Source: Allopseudospirillum japonicum (lineage in GTDB: Bacteria > Pseudomonadota > Gammaproteobacteria > Pseudomonadales > Halomonadaceae). Taken from it: 64,000 nucleotides of DNA. Made by a program: the position numbers and the translations under genes. A model generated the notes under the pieces. The model ran no database searches, was not told the origin of the DNA, and saw only the letters and a list, made by a program, of their open reading frames with translations. How positions within the stretch are numbered: position 1 is the first letter of the stretch; each line of letters opens with the position of its first letter. Shown piece after piece: positions 25,157 through 34,134 of the stretch. The stretch covers positions 87,685-151,684 of the forward strand of contig NZ_FNYH01000009.1 of assembly GCF_900108915.1 (NCBI RefSeq), given 5' to 3'.

Positions 25157-26506
25157 TTAAATTAATAACCAAGCCAGAACAACCAACCAAGGCAAAACCA
25201 CCAAGGTGAGCCAACTACCGACTCTTAACATATCTCTTTGCGGGACAAAACCACTCCCATAGACAATCGCATTAGGCGGTGTTGCCACAGGCAATAAAAA
25301 TGCGCAAGAAGCGGCAACCGCGATTAACACCGCCATCACCTCACTTGCATAGCCTTGTGCTTGTGCAATGGAGACAAAAATAGGCACCATCAAGGCTGCA
25401 CTTGCCGTATTGCTTGCCACTTCAGTCAGCGCCATCACAAACACAGTAACCAGTAATAAAAAAACGAAAACAGGCGCAGCTTGTAAACTTTGGCTTAAAT
25501 GTTCGGCCATAAAAACACTGGTTCCTGTAGTTTCTAATAATCGACTGAGGGTAATACCACCACCAAATAACAGTAATACACTCCAATCTGTTTGTTCATT
25601 TAAAGTACGCCAAGATAAGACGCCGCCAGCATGTAATAAAATCAAAGCTGACAGAGCAACCCAAGCGTCCCAGCCTTGATTAATTCCCATCCAAGGTGCA
25701 AAAACACTACCAAAAATCCACAAAATCACAGTGACAATAAATACTCCCATCACCCAAGCATCTTTGATAGTCCAAGCACCTTGAGGCGCTGCAATTGCAC
25801 TTATTATTTGTTGGTGCTGTAGATTAGGTTTAAGCGCCCAATATAGTACTAAAGTCATCACAGGCAACAAAATAAACACCAAGGGGATACCATATTGCAT
25901 CCAACTTGCAAAATCTAAGCCCACCGCAGCCGCAGCAATGGCATTTGGAGGACTACCGACCAAAGTACCAATCCCACCAATATTTGCCGCAAAAGCAATC
26001 CCTAAAAGGGCATACAAATACGTTGATTTATATTGATGCGCATCGAGTGTTTTTAATACGCCTAAAGTTAAAGGCAACATCATGGCTGTGGTGGCTGTAT
26101 TACTAATCCACATGGACAAAAATGCAGTGACTAAGAATAAATACAGTAAAGCATAAGATAAGCGCCCTTTAGCCAAGCCTAGAATTTTGCAAGCAATACG
26201 TTTATCTAAACCTTGCTGATGCAAAGCCGCTGCCAATGCAAAACCGCCTAAAAATAAGAAAATAATCGGATCAGCAAAAGCACGTACCGCCTCTGGCATA
26301 GTAAATACCCCAGTGAAAACAGCTAAAACGGGGACTAACAAAGCGGTCACACTAACATGCAAAGCTTCCGTTACCCACAACACTCCAATCACACACAAAA
26401 TTCCTAGCCCAATCGCTTGTGATTCTGGCAAACCCAACCCCCAACGCATCACCATAAAAAGCGCACCGGCTAACAACAAACGTCCTAAAATTTCTGGCAT
26501 TTTCAT
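25157..26506 (-). CDS. DASS/SLC13-family sodium:anion symporter
   Basis: Inner-membrane transporter of 449 residues, with about 11-12 hydrophobic segments. DASS landmarks are FLFLGGFALAAALHQQGLDKRIA, the first SNT motif MWISNTATTAMMLPLTLGVL and the second EVASNTASAALMVPIFVS, followed by ATPPNAIVYGSG. Family members carry dicarboxylates, sulfate or similar anions; the substrate cannot be told here. AGGGGAAG precedes the ATG. It is divergent from the cyd operon, sharing a 220-base intergenic region that contains a large palindrome. Confidence 0.9.
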   Translation of the reverse strand: MKMPEILGRLLLAGALFMVMRWGLGLPESQAIGLGILCVIGVLWVTEALHVSVTALLVPVLAVFTGVFTMPEAVRAFADPIIFLFLGGFALAAALHQQGLDKRIACKILGLAKGRLSYALLYLFLVTAFLSMWISNTATTAMMLPLTLGVLKTLDAHQYKSTYLYALLGIAFAANIGGIGTLVGSPPNAIAAAAVGLDFASWMQYGIPLVFILLPVMTLVLYWALKPNLQHQQIISAIAAPQGAWTIKDAWVMGVFIVTVILWIFGSVFAPWMGINQGWDAWVALSALILLHAGGVLSWRTLNEQTDWSVLLLFGGGITLSRLLETTGTSVFMAEHLSQSLQAAPVFVFLLLVTVFVMALTEVASNTASAALMVPIFVSIAQAQGYASEVMAVLIAVAASCAFLLPVATPPNAIVYGSGFVPQRDMLRVGSWLTLVVLPWLVVLAWLLI

Positions 26507-26665
26507 TTTCTTCCCCTACGGGCTGGATGATCTAACGGCACTGCAACAACAAAAAACCCTACATAAAATCAGGTTATCTTATAAAAATCACTAGCTCTCT
26601 CATTCTTACTAGTGCGACATTCTGACACAGTACTTACTTAATTAAATTCTGCTAAATTACCACGC

Positions 26666-26706
26666 CAGAGGTAAGCAAGCGCTTGCTTACTTTGGTTAGA
26701 CCTCTG
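26666..26706. promoter_or_regulatory. 20-bp perfect palindrome upstream of the cyd operon
   Basis: GTAAGCAAGCGCTTGCTTAC at 26671-26690 is perfectly self-complementary with no spacer. A second inverted repeat, CAGAGGT (26666-26672) with ACCTCTG (26700-26706), encloses it. It lies about 37-57 bases before the cydP start codon, where a repressor or activator of the cyd operon could bind. It does not match FNR or ArcA consensus. The half-site GTAAGCAAGC recurs at 32512-32521 before the cytochrome c' gene. Confidence 0.6.
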
Positions 26707-26727
26707 TTCCTATTTAGGGAGGTTTTC

Positions 26728-26946
26728 ATGCTTAAAAGGCTTAAATCAAAACCTCGCCGCCCTGCTTATCAATTAGGGCTGGAGATTGTGCTGATTTTAC
26801 TTGTAAAAGTCATCTTAATGAGCTGGATGCATCATCACTGGTTTAGCGCACCGACAGTGCCTACCGATGGTGAGCAACGCCTACAAGAGCTCTGGTTTTC
26901 TTCTTTAGAGAACCCATCCCCGTTGGAGTCTCGGCATGTTATCTGA
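26728..26946 (+). CDS. cydP: Cytochrome bd oxidase small subunit CydP
   Basis: Small membrane protein of 72 residues with one TM (about 14-34, [20 protein letters not shown]) preceded by a basic N-terminus ([15 protein letters not shown]). ATG 26728 is chosen for its Shine-Dalgarno TAGGGAGG; an upstream in-frame start at 26683 falls in the palindrome region. Proteins of this kind, named CydP, lie directly before cydA in several gammaproteobacteria. The stop codon overlaps cydA by 11 bases, indicating translational coupling. The role is presumed in assembly or stability of the bd oxidase. Confidence 0.8.
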   Translation: MLKRLKSKPRRPAYQLGLEIVLILLVKVILMSWMHHHWFSAPTVPTDGEQRLQELWFSSLENPSPLESRHVI

Positions 26947-28522
26947 ATCCTTAGTTGATTTGTCACGGTTACAATTTGCGTTAACTGCCTTGTATCACTT
27001 TTTATTTGTACCTCTTACCTTAGGCTTATCTTTTTTGCTGGCCATTATGGAATCTGTTTACGTCATAAGTGGTAAGCCGATTTATAAAGATATGGTGAAG
27101 TTCTGGGGTAAGCTTTTTGGAATTAACTTCGCGTTAGGCGTCACCACAGGGCTCACGCTAGAATTTCAGTTTGGTACCAATTGGGCTTATTACTCACACT
27201 ATGTCGGCGACATTTTTGGTGCCCCACTGGCTATCGAAGGCTTAATGGCCTTCTTCCTTGAATCTACCTTTGTCGGTCTTTTCTTTTTTGGTTGGGATCG
27301 TCTAAGTAAAGGACAACACTTAGCAGTCACCTGGCTTGTAGCACTAGGATCTAATTTTTCTGCTTTATGGATTTTGATTGCCAATGGCTGGATGCAAAAT
27401 CCTGTGGGTGCTGAGTTCAATTTTGAAACCATGCGCATGGAAATGACCAGCTTTGCTGAGTTAGTCTTTAACCCTGTTGCACAAGTGAAGTTTGTTCATA
27501 CAGTGGCCGCTGGCTATGTCACAGGTGCCATGTTTGTTTTATCCATCTCAAGTTACTACTTACTTAAGCACAGAGATATTCCGTTCGCGCGCCGCTCTTT
27601 TGCGATTGCCTCCGCCTTCGGTTTAGCATCGATTTTGTCCGTCATTATTCTTGGGGACGAGTCTGGCTATGAGCTCGGTGAAGTACAAAAGGTCAAGCTG
27701 GCTGCCATCGAGGCCGAATGGGAAACCCATCCAGCACCTGCAGGCTTTACCTTGATTGGTCTACCGAATCAAGACACCATGACCACAGACTATGCCATTA
27801 AAATTCCTTGGGTATTGGGCTTGATTGCGACACGTTCACTTGATGAAGAAGTCACAGGGATCAAAGACTTAATCGCCGAACATGAAATCCGCATTCGTCG
27901 TGGTATACAAGCCTATGCTTTGCTAACGCAATTACGTCAAAACCCAGACAACGCACAAAACCCAGAGTTACGCACTGCTTTTAGTGAAGTCGTCGATGAT
28001 CTAGGCTACGGCTTATTGCTTAAGCGCTATACACCAAACGTTGTGGACGCCACAGAAGCACAAATTAAACAAGCAGCTATGGATACTATCCCTGGGGTAG
28101 CACCTTTATTTTTTAGCTTCCGCATCATGGTCGCCAGTGGCTTTTTAATGCTCGCATTATTTACGACTGCTTTTATCTCTAGCACTCGCCATCAAATAGC
28201 ACACCGTCCTTGGTTGCTACGCTGGGCTTTGTGGAGTTTACCCCTACCCTGGATTGCCGCAGAAACAGGTTGGATTGTCGCCGAATATGGCCGCCAACCT
28301 TGGGCAATTGGTGAGATTCTACCTACTTACTTGGGAACTTCTTCATTAAGCGTTAGCGATGTCACCCAGTCACTGATTGCTCTGGTGAGTTTCTACACCT
28401 TATTACTCATCATAGAAATGTATCTTATGATCCGTCTGGCACGTCGTGGTCCTAGCATCCTGCATACTGGACGTTATCATTTTGAGTTAGCCAGTGGAGA
28501 ACGCCAACATGTGGGATTATGA
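26936..28522 (+). CDS. cydA: Cytochrome bd ubiquinol oxidase subunit I
   Basis: Quinol-oxidising subunit of the high-affinity terminal oxidase in the inner membrane, 528 residues. Heme-ligand regions are visible: the N-terminal His in [13 protein letters not shown], the second His in [13 protein letters not shown], and the [12 protein letters not shown] signature. The long C-terminal Q-loop ([25 protein letters not shown]) places it in the L type, as in E. coli CydA. It lies second in cydP-cydA-cydB-cydX, overlapping both neighbours. Confidence 0.97.
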   Translation: MLSESLVDLSRLQFALTALYHFLFVPLTLGLSFLLAIMESVYVISGKPIYKDMVKFWGKLFGINFALGVTTGLTLEFQFGTNWAYYSHYVGDIFGAPLAIEGLMAFFLESTFVGLFFFGWDRLSKGQHLAVTWLVALGSNFSALWILIANGWMQNPVGAEFNFETMRMEMTSFAELVFNPVAQVKFVHTVAAGYVTGAMFVLSISSYYLLKHRDIPFARRSFAIASAFGLASILSVIILGDESGYELGEVQKVKLAAIEAEWETHPAPAGFTLIGLPNQDTMTTDYAIKIPWVLGLIATRSLDEEVTGIKDLIAEHEIRIRRGIQAYALLTQLRQNPDNAQNPELRTAFSEVVDDLGYGLLLKRYTPNVVDATEAQIKQAAMDTIPGVAPLFFSFRIMVASGFLMLALFTTAFISSTRHQIAHRPWLLRWALWSLPLPWIAAETGWIVAEYGRQPWAIGEILPTYLGTSSLSVSDVTQSLIALVSFYTLLLIIEMYLMIRLARRGPSILHTGRYHFELASGERQHVGL

Positions 28523-29651
28523 AACCTTAAAAATCATTTGGTGGGGATTAATTGCCGTTTTGCTCATCGGCTTTACCCTGACCGATGGTTTTGATTTAGG
28601 TGCTGCCATCTTGCTTCCTTGGGTCGCACGCACAGATGATGAACGCCGCGTGGTCATTAATGCAGTTGCTCCCCATTGGGACGGTAACCAAGTGTGGCTT
28701 ATTACAGCAGGAGGCGCTTTATTTGCCGCCTGGCCTCTTGTCTATGCCGCCGCTTTTTCCGGGTTTTATTTGGCGATGCTGCTAGTTTTGTTTGCGTTAT
28801 TTTTACGTCCTGTCGGTTTTGACTATCGCAGCAAACTGGAAAACCCACATTGGCGCATGAGTTGGGATTGGGCATTGTTTGTGGGCGGATTAGTGCCCTC
28901 GATCATCTTTGGGGTCGCTTTCGGTAACTTATTTCAAGGTGTTCCTTTAGCCTTTGATGAATTTTTACGCCCCAGTTATCAGGGTGGATTTTGGCAGTTA
29001 CTCAACCCATTGGGCTTACTCGTTGGCCTAGTCAGCGTCAGTCTTATCACCCTACACGGTGCAGGCTGGCTCATGCTACGCACACCAAAGGATTCGCAAG
29101 TATGGCAACGTAGCCGCTTTATGGCCCAAGGTGCAGCCAGCTTATTTATGCTGACGTTTATTCTCTCTGGTCTGGTTGTGAGCTTTTCTACACAAGGTTA
29201 TCAAATGGCCGCAGATACCAACTATGGTGCCACTCTAACGCCTTTAATGACGCAAATCACCGCAGATAATCCAGGTTGGCTAAGCAATTATGCACGTTAC
29301 CCTTGGTTGATTTTAGCACCAGCGCTTGGATTAGGAGGCGCTTTACTGGCCGGATGGCTCACACGTTACGCGTACGGCTATGTGTTCCTTGCTTCTAGCA
29401 TCACTATTGTGGGCACTTTGTTAACCGCTGGCGGTGCTTTATTCCCCTTTATTATGCCTTCTAGCCTTAATCCTCACTTTAGTTTAACTATGTGGGATGC
29501 CGTCTCCAGTGAAATGACTTTAAATATTATGACTTGGGTAGCTATTTTATTCGTACCTTTAGTGCTGAGTTATTCGGCTTGGTGTTACATCAAAATGTGG
29601 CGGCGTCTTAGCCCAGCGGATATTCAAGCCGATGCACATAGTCTCTACTAA
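28509..29651 (+). CDS. cydB: Cytochrome bd ubiquinol oxidase subunit II
   Basis: Membrane partner of CydA, 380 residues. Start ATG 28509 gives [31 protein letters not shown], the standard N-terminus, with GGAG 9 bases upstream; an upstream in-frame GTG at 28494 is less likely. About eight hydrophobic helices follow, with [20 protein letters not shown] and [10 protein letters not shown] as family landmarks. It overlaps the end of cydA by 14 bases. cydX follows after 23 bases. Confidence 0.97.
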   Translation: MWDYETLKIIWWGLIAVLLIGFTLTDGFDLGAAILLPWVARTDDERRVVINAVAPHWDGNQVWLITAGGALFAAWPLVYAAAFSGFYLAMLLVLFALFLRPVGFDYRSKLENPHWRMSWDWALFVGGLVPSIIFGVAFGNLFQGVPLAFDEFLRPSYQGGFWQLLNPLGLLVGLVSVSLITLHGAGWLMLRTPKDSQVWQRSRFMAQGAASLFMLTFILSGLVVSFSTQGYQMAADTNYGATLTPLMTQITADNPGWLSNYARYPWLILAPALGLGGALLAGWLTRYAYGYVFLASSITIVGTLLTAGGALFPFIMPSSLNPHFSLTMWDAVSSEMTLNIMTWVAILFVPLVLSYSAWCYIKMWRRLSPADIQADAHSLY

Positions 29652-29674
29652 TGGCCCTTTAGGAGTTTGCTGAT

Positions 29675-29788
29675 ATGTGGTATTTCGCATGGATTTTAGG
29701 CATTTTACTTGCCTGCAGTTTTGGCATCATTAATGCCCTATGGCTAGAAAGCCAAGAAGCTTTCGATAGTGAAACGCAAGCAACTTGA
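29675..29788 (+). CDS. cydX: Cytochrome bd oxidase small subunit CydX
   Basis: A 37-residue single-TM protein starting MWYFAWILGILLACSFGII, nearly identical in its first 18 residues to E. coli CydX, which stabilises the heme region of the bd oxidase. AGGAG lies 9 bases before the ATG. The acidic C-terminal tail (ESQEAFDSETQAT) is cytoplasmic or disordered. It completes the cydPABX operon and is followed by a strong terminator. Confidence 0.93.
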   Translation: MWYFAWILGILLACSFGIINALWLESQEAFDSETQAT

Positions 29789-29819
29789 TACGCGTCAAAA
29801 AGTGTTCAAGCATCCATCA

Positions 29820-29846
29820 GACACCCCGCTTTGCGGGGTGTTTTTT
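29820..29846 (+). terminator. Rho-independent terminator after cydX
   Basis: A perfect 9-bp stem, ACACCCCGC (29821-29829) with GCGGGGTGT (29833-29841), loop TTT, then a run of T. Confidence 0.95.
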
Positions 29847-29887
29847 GTTATCATGCCAGCTTTTATTTTGATCAAGGATACCTTCTT

Positions 29888-30523
29888 ATGGCACAAGATC
29901 CGCTTGATACCCTCATGCAGCCCATCCACAATTTTTTGCTTTGTAGCACACCAAAAGCTTGGCTAGAACAAGCCATCATAGACCTTCCTACCTTGCTGAT
30001 TGACCATGCACAGTGTGAAAAAAAAGCTGCCTCCTCTGCCATGAGTCTGATGTACCGCTACGTGGACAAAAGTGAACTACTCAAGAAAATGTCGCAACTT
30101 GCCCGCGAAGAATTGTTGCATTTTGAACAAGTCGTTAATTTAATGCAGGCACGTGATATCGAATATTTACACCTAAGTGCTGCGCGTTATGCAGAAGCCT
30201 TGCGTCAAGAAGTGAGTAAAAACGAACCCCAGCGCCTGATTGATCTTCTGATTATCGGTGCCATTATCGAAGCGCGTTCTTGCGAGCGTTTTTACAGTCT
30301 TTTACCTTACTTAGCTGATCTTGATCCAGAGTTAGCTAAATATTATCGTTCTTTGTTACGCTCAGAAGGCCGACATTTTGAAGACTATCTGCAACTAGCA
30401 CGCCTTTACAGCCGGACGGATATTGATCCACGTATACAGACCTTATTACAAAAAGAACAGGATTTAATCTTATCGCCAGATACAGAATTTCGCTTTCATA
30501 GCGGTGTTCCTCACGCTGCTTAA
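29888..30523 (+). CDS. miaE: tRNA-(ms2io6A37) hydroxylase MiaE
   Basis: Non-heme di-iron monooxygenase that hydroxylates 2-methylthio-N6-isopentenyladenosine at tRNA position 37, an O2-dependent modification. The protein is 211 residues, ferritin-like four-helix. Iron-ligand helices are visible: DHAQCEKKAA, REELLHFEQV, GAIIEARSCERF and SEGRHFEDY. ATG 29888 (MAQDPLDTL) is chosen; the open frame begins inside the upstream terminator at 29831. AAGGA lies about 9 bases before it. Confidence 0.93.
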   Translation: MAQDPLDTLMQPIHNFLLCSTPKAWLEQAIIDLPTLLIDHAQCEKKAASSAMSLMYRYVDKSELLKKMSQLAREELLHFEQVVNLMQARDIEYLHLSAARYAEALRQEVSKNEPQRLIDLLIIGAIIEARSCERFYSLLPYLADLDPELAKYYRSLLRSEGRHFEDYLQLARLYSRTDIDPRIQTLLQKEQDLILSPDTEFRFHSGVPHAA

Positions 30524-30530
30524 TTTCCAT

Positions 30531-30570
30531 AAAAAACCCGTTGCTTACTTGGATAAGAAACGGGTTTTGC
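30531..30570. terminator. Bidirectional terminator between miaE and pomB
   Basis: AAAACCCGTT (30533-30542) pairs with AACGGGTTTT (30559-30568). A-tract on the left and T-tract on the right allow it to serve both convergent units. Confidence 0.85.
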
Positions 30571-30595
30571 AGGTTGAGATGCTTTTTTGGATGCT

Positions 30596-31399
30596 TTAAC
30601 GGTAGGTTGGTAACTGCTGAATCCCTTGGAAAACTTCACGCTCGTTGGAAGTATCCCTTTCTATCAGCAAAATCTCTACACGACGATTTTTAGCACGACT
30701 ACCAGGATCATCATTAATAGCAATCGGACGCGAATCTGCATTGCCCACAACATATAAATAACGCTCTGCCAAATCAGTCAGCCAAGTCAGCTCATGTGCT
30801 ACAGAGACCGCACGAGCAGCGGATAAATCCCAGTTCGAACGAAAACGTGCGGTATTAATTGGCTGATTATCTGTGTGCCCACCCACAATAGTATACATAT
30901 CATATTCAGACACAAGTTCACCGACTTTCTGAATGATAGGTACCATTTGGGGTTCAAGAAAATCACTTCCTGGCTGGAAAGCGGCATCATCAGGAAAGCG
31001 AATAATAATATGGTCCTCATCACGCTCGATAATCACCAAACCTTTTTGAATTTCTTCGACAAAATTGGTTTCTAGGCGATTTCCCAAACTTTCCAACTGA
31101 TTTTGGTTACTTTCTTCCTGCGTGGAGGCTTCTGGCTTAATCGGTTCTATGATGTTGTCACGTCGTGGCGGATTATCCATCGGAATAATATTCAGGGGAT
31201 TCATCGCCTGTAAGCCAAAAGATTGCTGCATCGCTTCTGCAATACTTTTATAACGCTCAACATCCATGGTTGAGAAAGACAAAATCAACACAAAGAAAGT
31301 CAGTAAGAGGGTCATCATATCCGCAAAGGTGACCATCCACTCTGGAACCCCAGGGTCCTTAGGGCGTTTCCGTCGATCCTTTTTTCCCGGCATAGGCAT
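30596..31399 (-). CDS. pomB: Flagellar motor stator protein, MotB/PomB type
   Basis: Stator subunit of 267 residues that anchors the torque unit to peptidoglycan. A basic N-terminal tail is followed by one TM with the ion-binding Asp in WMVTFADMMTLLLTFFVLIL. That wording and the following SFSTMDVERYKSIAEAM resemble the sodium-type PomB more than E. coli MotB. An OmpA-like peptidoglycan-binding domain occupies about 145-255 (YTIVGGHTDNQPI ... LSAARAVSVAHEL ... NRRVEILL). It lies directly behind pomA. Ion specificity is inference. Confidence 0.88.
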   Translation of the reverse strand: MPMPGKKDRRKRPKDPGVPEWMVTFADMMTLLLTFFVLILSFSTMDVERYKSIAEAMQQSFGLQAMNPLNIIPMDNPPRRDNIIEPIKPEASTQEESNQNQLESLGNRLETNFVEEIQKGLVIIERDEDHIIIRFPDDAAFQPGSDFLEPQMVPIIQKVGELVSEYDMYTIVGGHTDNQPINTARFRSNWDLSAARAVSVAHELTWLTDLAERYLYVVGNADSRPIAINDDPGSRAKNRRVEILLIERDTSNEREVFQGIQQLPTYR

Positions 31400-31420
31400 G
31401 TGCGTTCCCCTCTTAATGCC

Positions 31421-32194
31421 TTAAATTTCTTCTTTCATAGACATACCTGAACGCTGGTATTCAGGAAGATAGGTTTCTAACAGCTCATCCATTACTTGCG
31501 GATTCATACCATTGTAGATCCCCATGACAGAATCAATAATCAAGGTCATGTTATTTTCCAGCTCATCGGTTTTCATTGCGAGTTTGTCTGCCAAAGGTAA
31601 AAAAACCAACTGGGCCAACAAAGAACCATAAAAAGTTGTTAACAAAGCAACCGCCATCCCTGGTCCTAACTTCGACGGATCATCCAGATTATTCAGCATT
31701 TGTACCAGACCGACCAAGGTCCCTATCATCCCAAACGCTGGTGCACTCGAGCCTAACGCACGAAATACCTTCTCACCAATTTGCTTACGCTCAATTGACT
31801 GGATCATTTCTTTGGTGAGCACTTCTTGGATAAACTCAGGTGCACTGCCATCCACACATAATTGAATCCCTTTAGCAAAAAAGGGATTATCAATGGGTTC
31901 ATCTTCCAAACCAAGCAAGCCATTACGACGTGCCGTACGCGCTAATTTATTCGCTTGGATAATAATTTCACGCGGGTCATCGGTGCGTTCACCAAAAGCA
32001 GCGGCAAAACCTTCTTTCAGCCCTAAAAAAAAGCTTGAGATTCTAAACTTCACCAAAGTTGAGGCGAAGGTGCCGCCAAAAACTAACAAAATCCCCGGAA
32101 GATTGAGAAAAATTTCAGCATCTGAGCCTGTAACGATGGCCATTACAATAAATAATGTCCCCGTAATCAGGCCAAGCAGAGAGGCAAAATCCAT
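31421..32194 (-). CDS. pomA: Flagellar motor stator protein, MotA/PomA type
   Basis: Inner-membrane stator subunit of 257 residues with four TMs, two N-terminal and two near the end (GSSAPAFGMIGTLVGLVQML and MAVALLTTFYGSLLAQLVFLPLA). The cytoplasmic loop carries the charged rotor-interaction residues. ATG 32194 (MDFASLLGLITG) is chosen for its AAGGA 7 bases upstream; the open frame runs to 32230. It forms an operon with pomB, and is divergent from the cytochrome c' gene across a dyad-rich gap. Confidence 0.9.
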   Translation of the reverse strand: MDFASLLGLITGTLFIVMAIVTGSDAEIFLNLPGILLVFGGTFASTLVKFRISSFFLGLKEGFAAAFGERTDDPREIIIQANKLARTARRNGLLGLEDEPIDNPFFAKGIQLCVDGSAPEFIQEVLTKEMIQSIERKQIGEKVFRALGSSAPAFGMIGTLVGLVQMLNNLDDPSKLGPGMAVALLTTFYGSLLAQLVFLPLADKLAMKTDELENNMTLIIDSVMGIYNGMNPQVMDELLETYLPEYQRSGMSMKEEI

Positions 32195-32678
32195 GTGGCA
32201 GTCCTTCTTAAAACAGACCAAGTGAACCAAACTCTAATACCAACTATCCAAGATGTCTTATATGCATCCAAGCGTTGAGTTGACCAGTTTTGATAGTCGC
32301 AGAGTCCGCGCGTATGTGGGTATAATACCTTGAGCCTAGGCCTTTTGATACCTATCTCCTAGGCTGGCATGGATAAGTTAGCATTTTTACTGTGCAAAAT
32401 AACCTAGGTTAACACTTGCTTGCATACTTAACGTTAATTTGCGTTTTTGCAGGTTTTACTTACAGATCAGCTAATATACAATAGCCTAGGCTTACAAAAG
32501 TATCTTTGCTTGTAAGCAAGCTGCGTACATGGGTATATGATATCCATCAATTTGCGGCAAGATGTCTGTCTTTTCTTATTGAAGCTGAGTATGCATACGC
32601 AAACTCAAAAATTGGATTGTTTTAACCCTACTGACAAGGAGTGGCAAGTCTGGCCATCACAGCCGCTTGCAAATTATT
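32195..32678. promoter_or_regulatory. Divergent regulatory region with four CCTAGG palindromes
   Basis: About 480 bases between pomA and the cytochrome c' gene, without an ORF. CCTAGG occurs at 32335-32340, 32358-32363, 32403-32408 and 32485-32490, the last within the 10-bp palindrome AGCCTAGGCT. Further dyads are GCTTACAA (32490-32497) with TTGTAAGC (32510-32517), and TTGCTT-GT-AAGCAA (32506-32519). GTAAGCAAGC at 32512-32521 equals one half of the cyd palindrome. TATAAT at 32330-32335 could be a rightward -10 element. Which gene is controlled is unknown. Confidence 0.5.
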
Positions 32679-33131
32679 ATGAAAAAGATCATTTCTAGCT
32701 TGATGTTAGGTGCTGCACTTTCAACTTCTGCCGGTGTTGTTCTGGCTGATGCTGCACAAGATGCTATTGAATACCGTCGTGCCGTATTCCAATTGGTCAA
32801 GTGGAACTTTGCTCCCATGGGCGATATGGTCAAAGGCAAAACTGAGTTTGATGCAGAACGCTTTGAAGTCTTGGCACAACGTTTGGCAGCGCTGAGCGAA
32901 ATGCCACTAGAAGGTTTCAGCGTTGAAGGCTCTGACAAAGGGGATACCAAAGCACGTGCAGAAATTTGGAGCCAATGGGATGATTTTGCTGCTGGTATGC
33001 AACAATTCGAGAAAAATGCCCAAGAGCTCGCCAGTGTGGCCAGCAGCGGTGATTTAGAGCAAATCAAACCTGCATTTGCAGCGGTTGGCAAAACCTGTAA
33101 AGGTTGCCACGATAACTTCAAAGACAAGTAA
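32679..33131 (+). CDS. Cytochrome c' (class II c-type cytochrome)
   Basis: Periplasmic four-helix heme protein of 150 residues. A signal peptide (MKKIISSLMLGAALSTSAG ... LADA) starts at ATG 32679; a TTG at 32667 is in frame but unlikely. The heme-attachment motif C-K-G-C-H is 10 residues from the C-terminus, as in cytochrome c'. The family binds NO and CO and is linked to nitrosative-stress defence. AAGGAG lies about 40 bases upstream, so the local Shine-Dalgarno is weak. A terminator follows, and a convergent cytochrome b561 gene lies beyond it. Confidence 0.92.
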   Translation: MKKIISSLMLGAALSTSAGVVLADAAQDAIEYRRAVFQLVKWNFAPMGDMVKGKTEFDAERFEVLAQRLAALSEMPLEGFSVEGSDKGDTKARAEIWSQWDDFAAGMQQFEKNAQELASVASSGDLEQIKPAFAAVGKTCKGCHDNFKDK

Positions 33132-33159
33132 GCCTGGCTGACCTATCGTCAAAAAATTA

Positions 33160-33184
33160 AGAGCAGCTTAGTGCTGCTCTTTTT
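33160..33184 (+). terminator. Rho-independent terminator after cytochrome c' gene
   Basis: AGAGCAGC (33160-33167) pairs with GCTGCTCT (33173-33180), 5-base loop, followed by TTTT. Confidence 0.9.
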
Positions 33185-33195
33185 ATATGCTTCAA

Positions 33196-33864
33196 TTACA
33201 CCCACCAAAAAACACCCATAATACATCCTGCATAAATCAGTAATGCCAACCACCAAGGCGCTGTTTTTGCTTGTGCTGGATCACCGTCCATTGGCGTTTG
33301 TTCTGGTTGTGGCTTGTAACCATGCAGCATGGGTTTTACCAAATCTTCGCCTCTAAATTTATGCGCCAACACAGCCAAAACGTGTAAACCAACGGCCGCA
33401 AGCAAGAAATTAAAATTCAGCGCATGCAACCAGATCAGCGTATCACTCCAGTCACTTAAAGTGGCATACAAGGGGCCTTCAAATAAAATATCATCGGTTG
33501 AGCCCATACCGGTAATCACTTGTAACAACATCATCCCAAGCAGTAGCAGCACCATCCAAGCCCCTAAAGGGTTATGTCCTAAATAAGGAGCTTCACGATG
33601 GCGTACCCAAGCAAGTGCATAACTTAAGCTTGTACGCGGGCAACGGATAAAGTTTACAAAGCGTGCATAGTCACTGCCTACAAAACCCCAAATAATACGC
33701 CCGAGTAAAATCCCTAACAGCAAATATCCAGCACGCGCATGCCACATCATCCAATCTTGTACTTCAATGCTAAACCACAAAAAACCTATCAACAGTGGAA
33801 AACTCCAATGTCCCAGACGCACAGCCCAATCCCAAACTAAAATTTTTGGTGCCTGTGTCTTCAT
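33196..33864 (-). CDS. Cytochrome b561 family membrane protein
   Basis: Di-heme-type b cytochrome of 222 residues. ATG 33864 (MKTQAPKILVWDWAVRLGHW) is chosen because AGGGAAG precedes it; the open frame runs to 33927. Candidate heme His residues are in RLGHW, WHARAGY, GHNPLGAW and LHALNFNFLLAAVGLHVLAV; four TMs are evident, plus a short C-terminal anchor (WLALLIYAGCIMGVFW). Such proteins pass electrons from quinol to a periplasmic partner. The adjacent convergent cytochrome c' is an obvious candidate partner by family precedent. Confidence 0.88.
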   Translation of the reverse strand: MKTQAPKILVWDWAVRLGHWSFPLLIGFLWFSIEVQDWMMWHARAGYLLLGILLGRIIWGFVGSDYARFVNFIRCPRTSLSYALAWVRHREAPYLGHNPLGAWMVLLLLGMMLLQVITGMGSTDDILFEGPLYATLSDWSDTLIWLHALNFNFLLAAVGLHVLAVLAHKFRGEDLVKPMLHGYKPQPEQTPMDGDPAQAKTAPWWLALLIYAGCIMGVFWWV

Positions 33865-34134
33865 ATACTTCCCTACCTCAAAACAGTCATTTTCAATAAA
33901 AATTATGATAAATTTGGAAAAAAACACTATACAAAAAACCAGAATCTATATTTTATTATTAGTATAATACACATGACTAGATACATTCATTCTTATAATA
34001 ACACCCGAGTATCAGTAGATGCACCATGCATACTTTCTTAAAAAACAAGCTGATTTGTGCTGATTTCCATGCGGTTAGAGGCGTAAATTTTGCTGTTGTT
34101 CCGTCCAATTCGTTGACAAGGTTGTCTTACATTC

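Noticed and set aside
32657..33127. Antisense open frame of 156 codons across the cytochrome c' gene
   Set aside because: The sense strand encodes a complete cytochrome c' with signal peptide and CxxCH; the antisense frame is a shadow.
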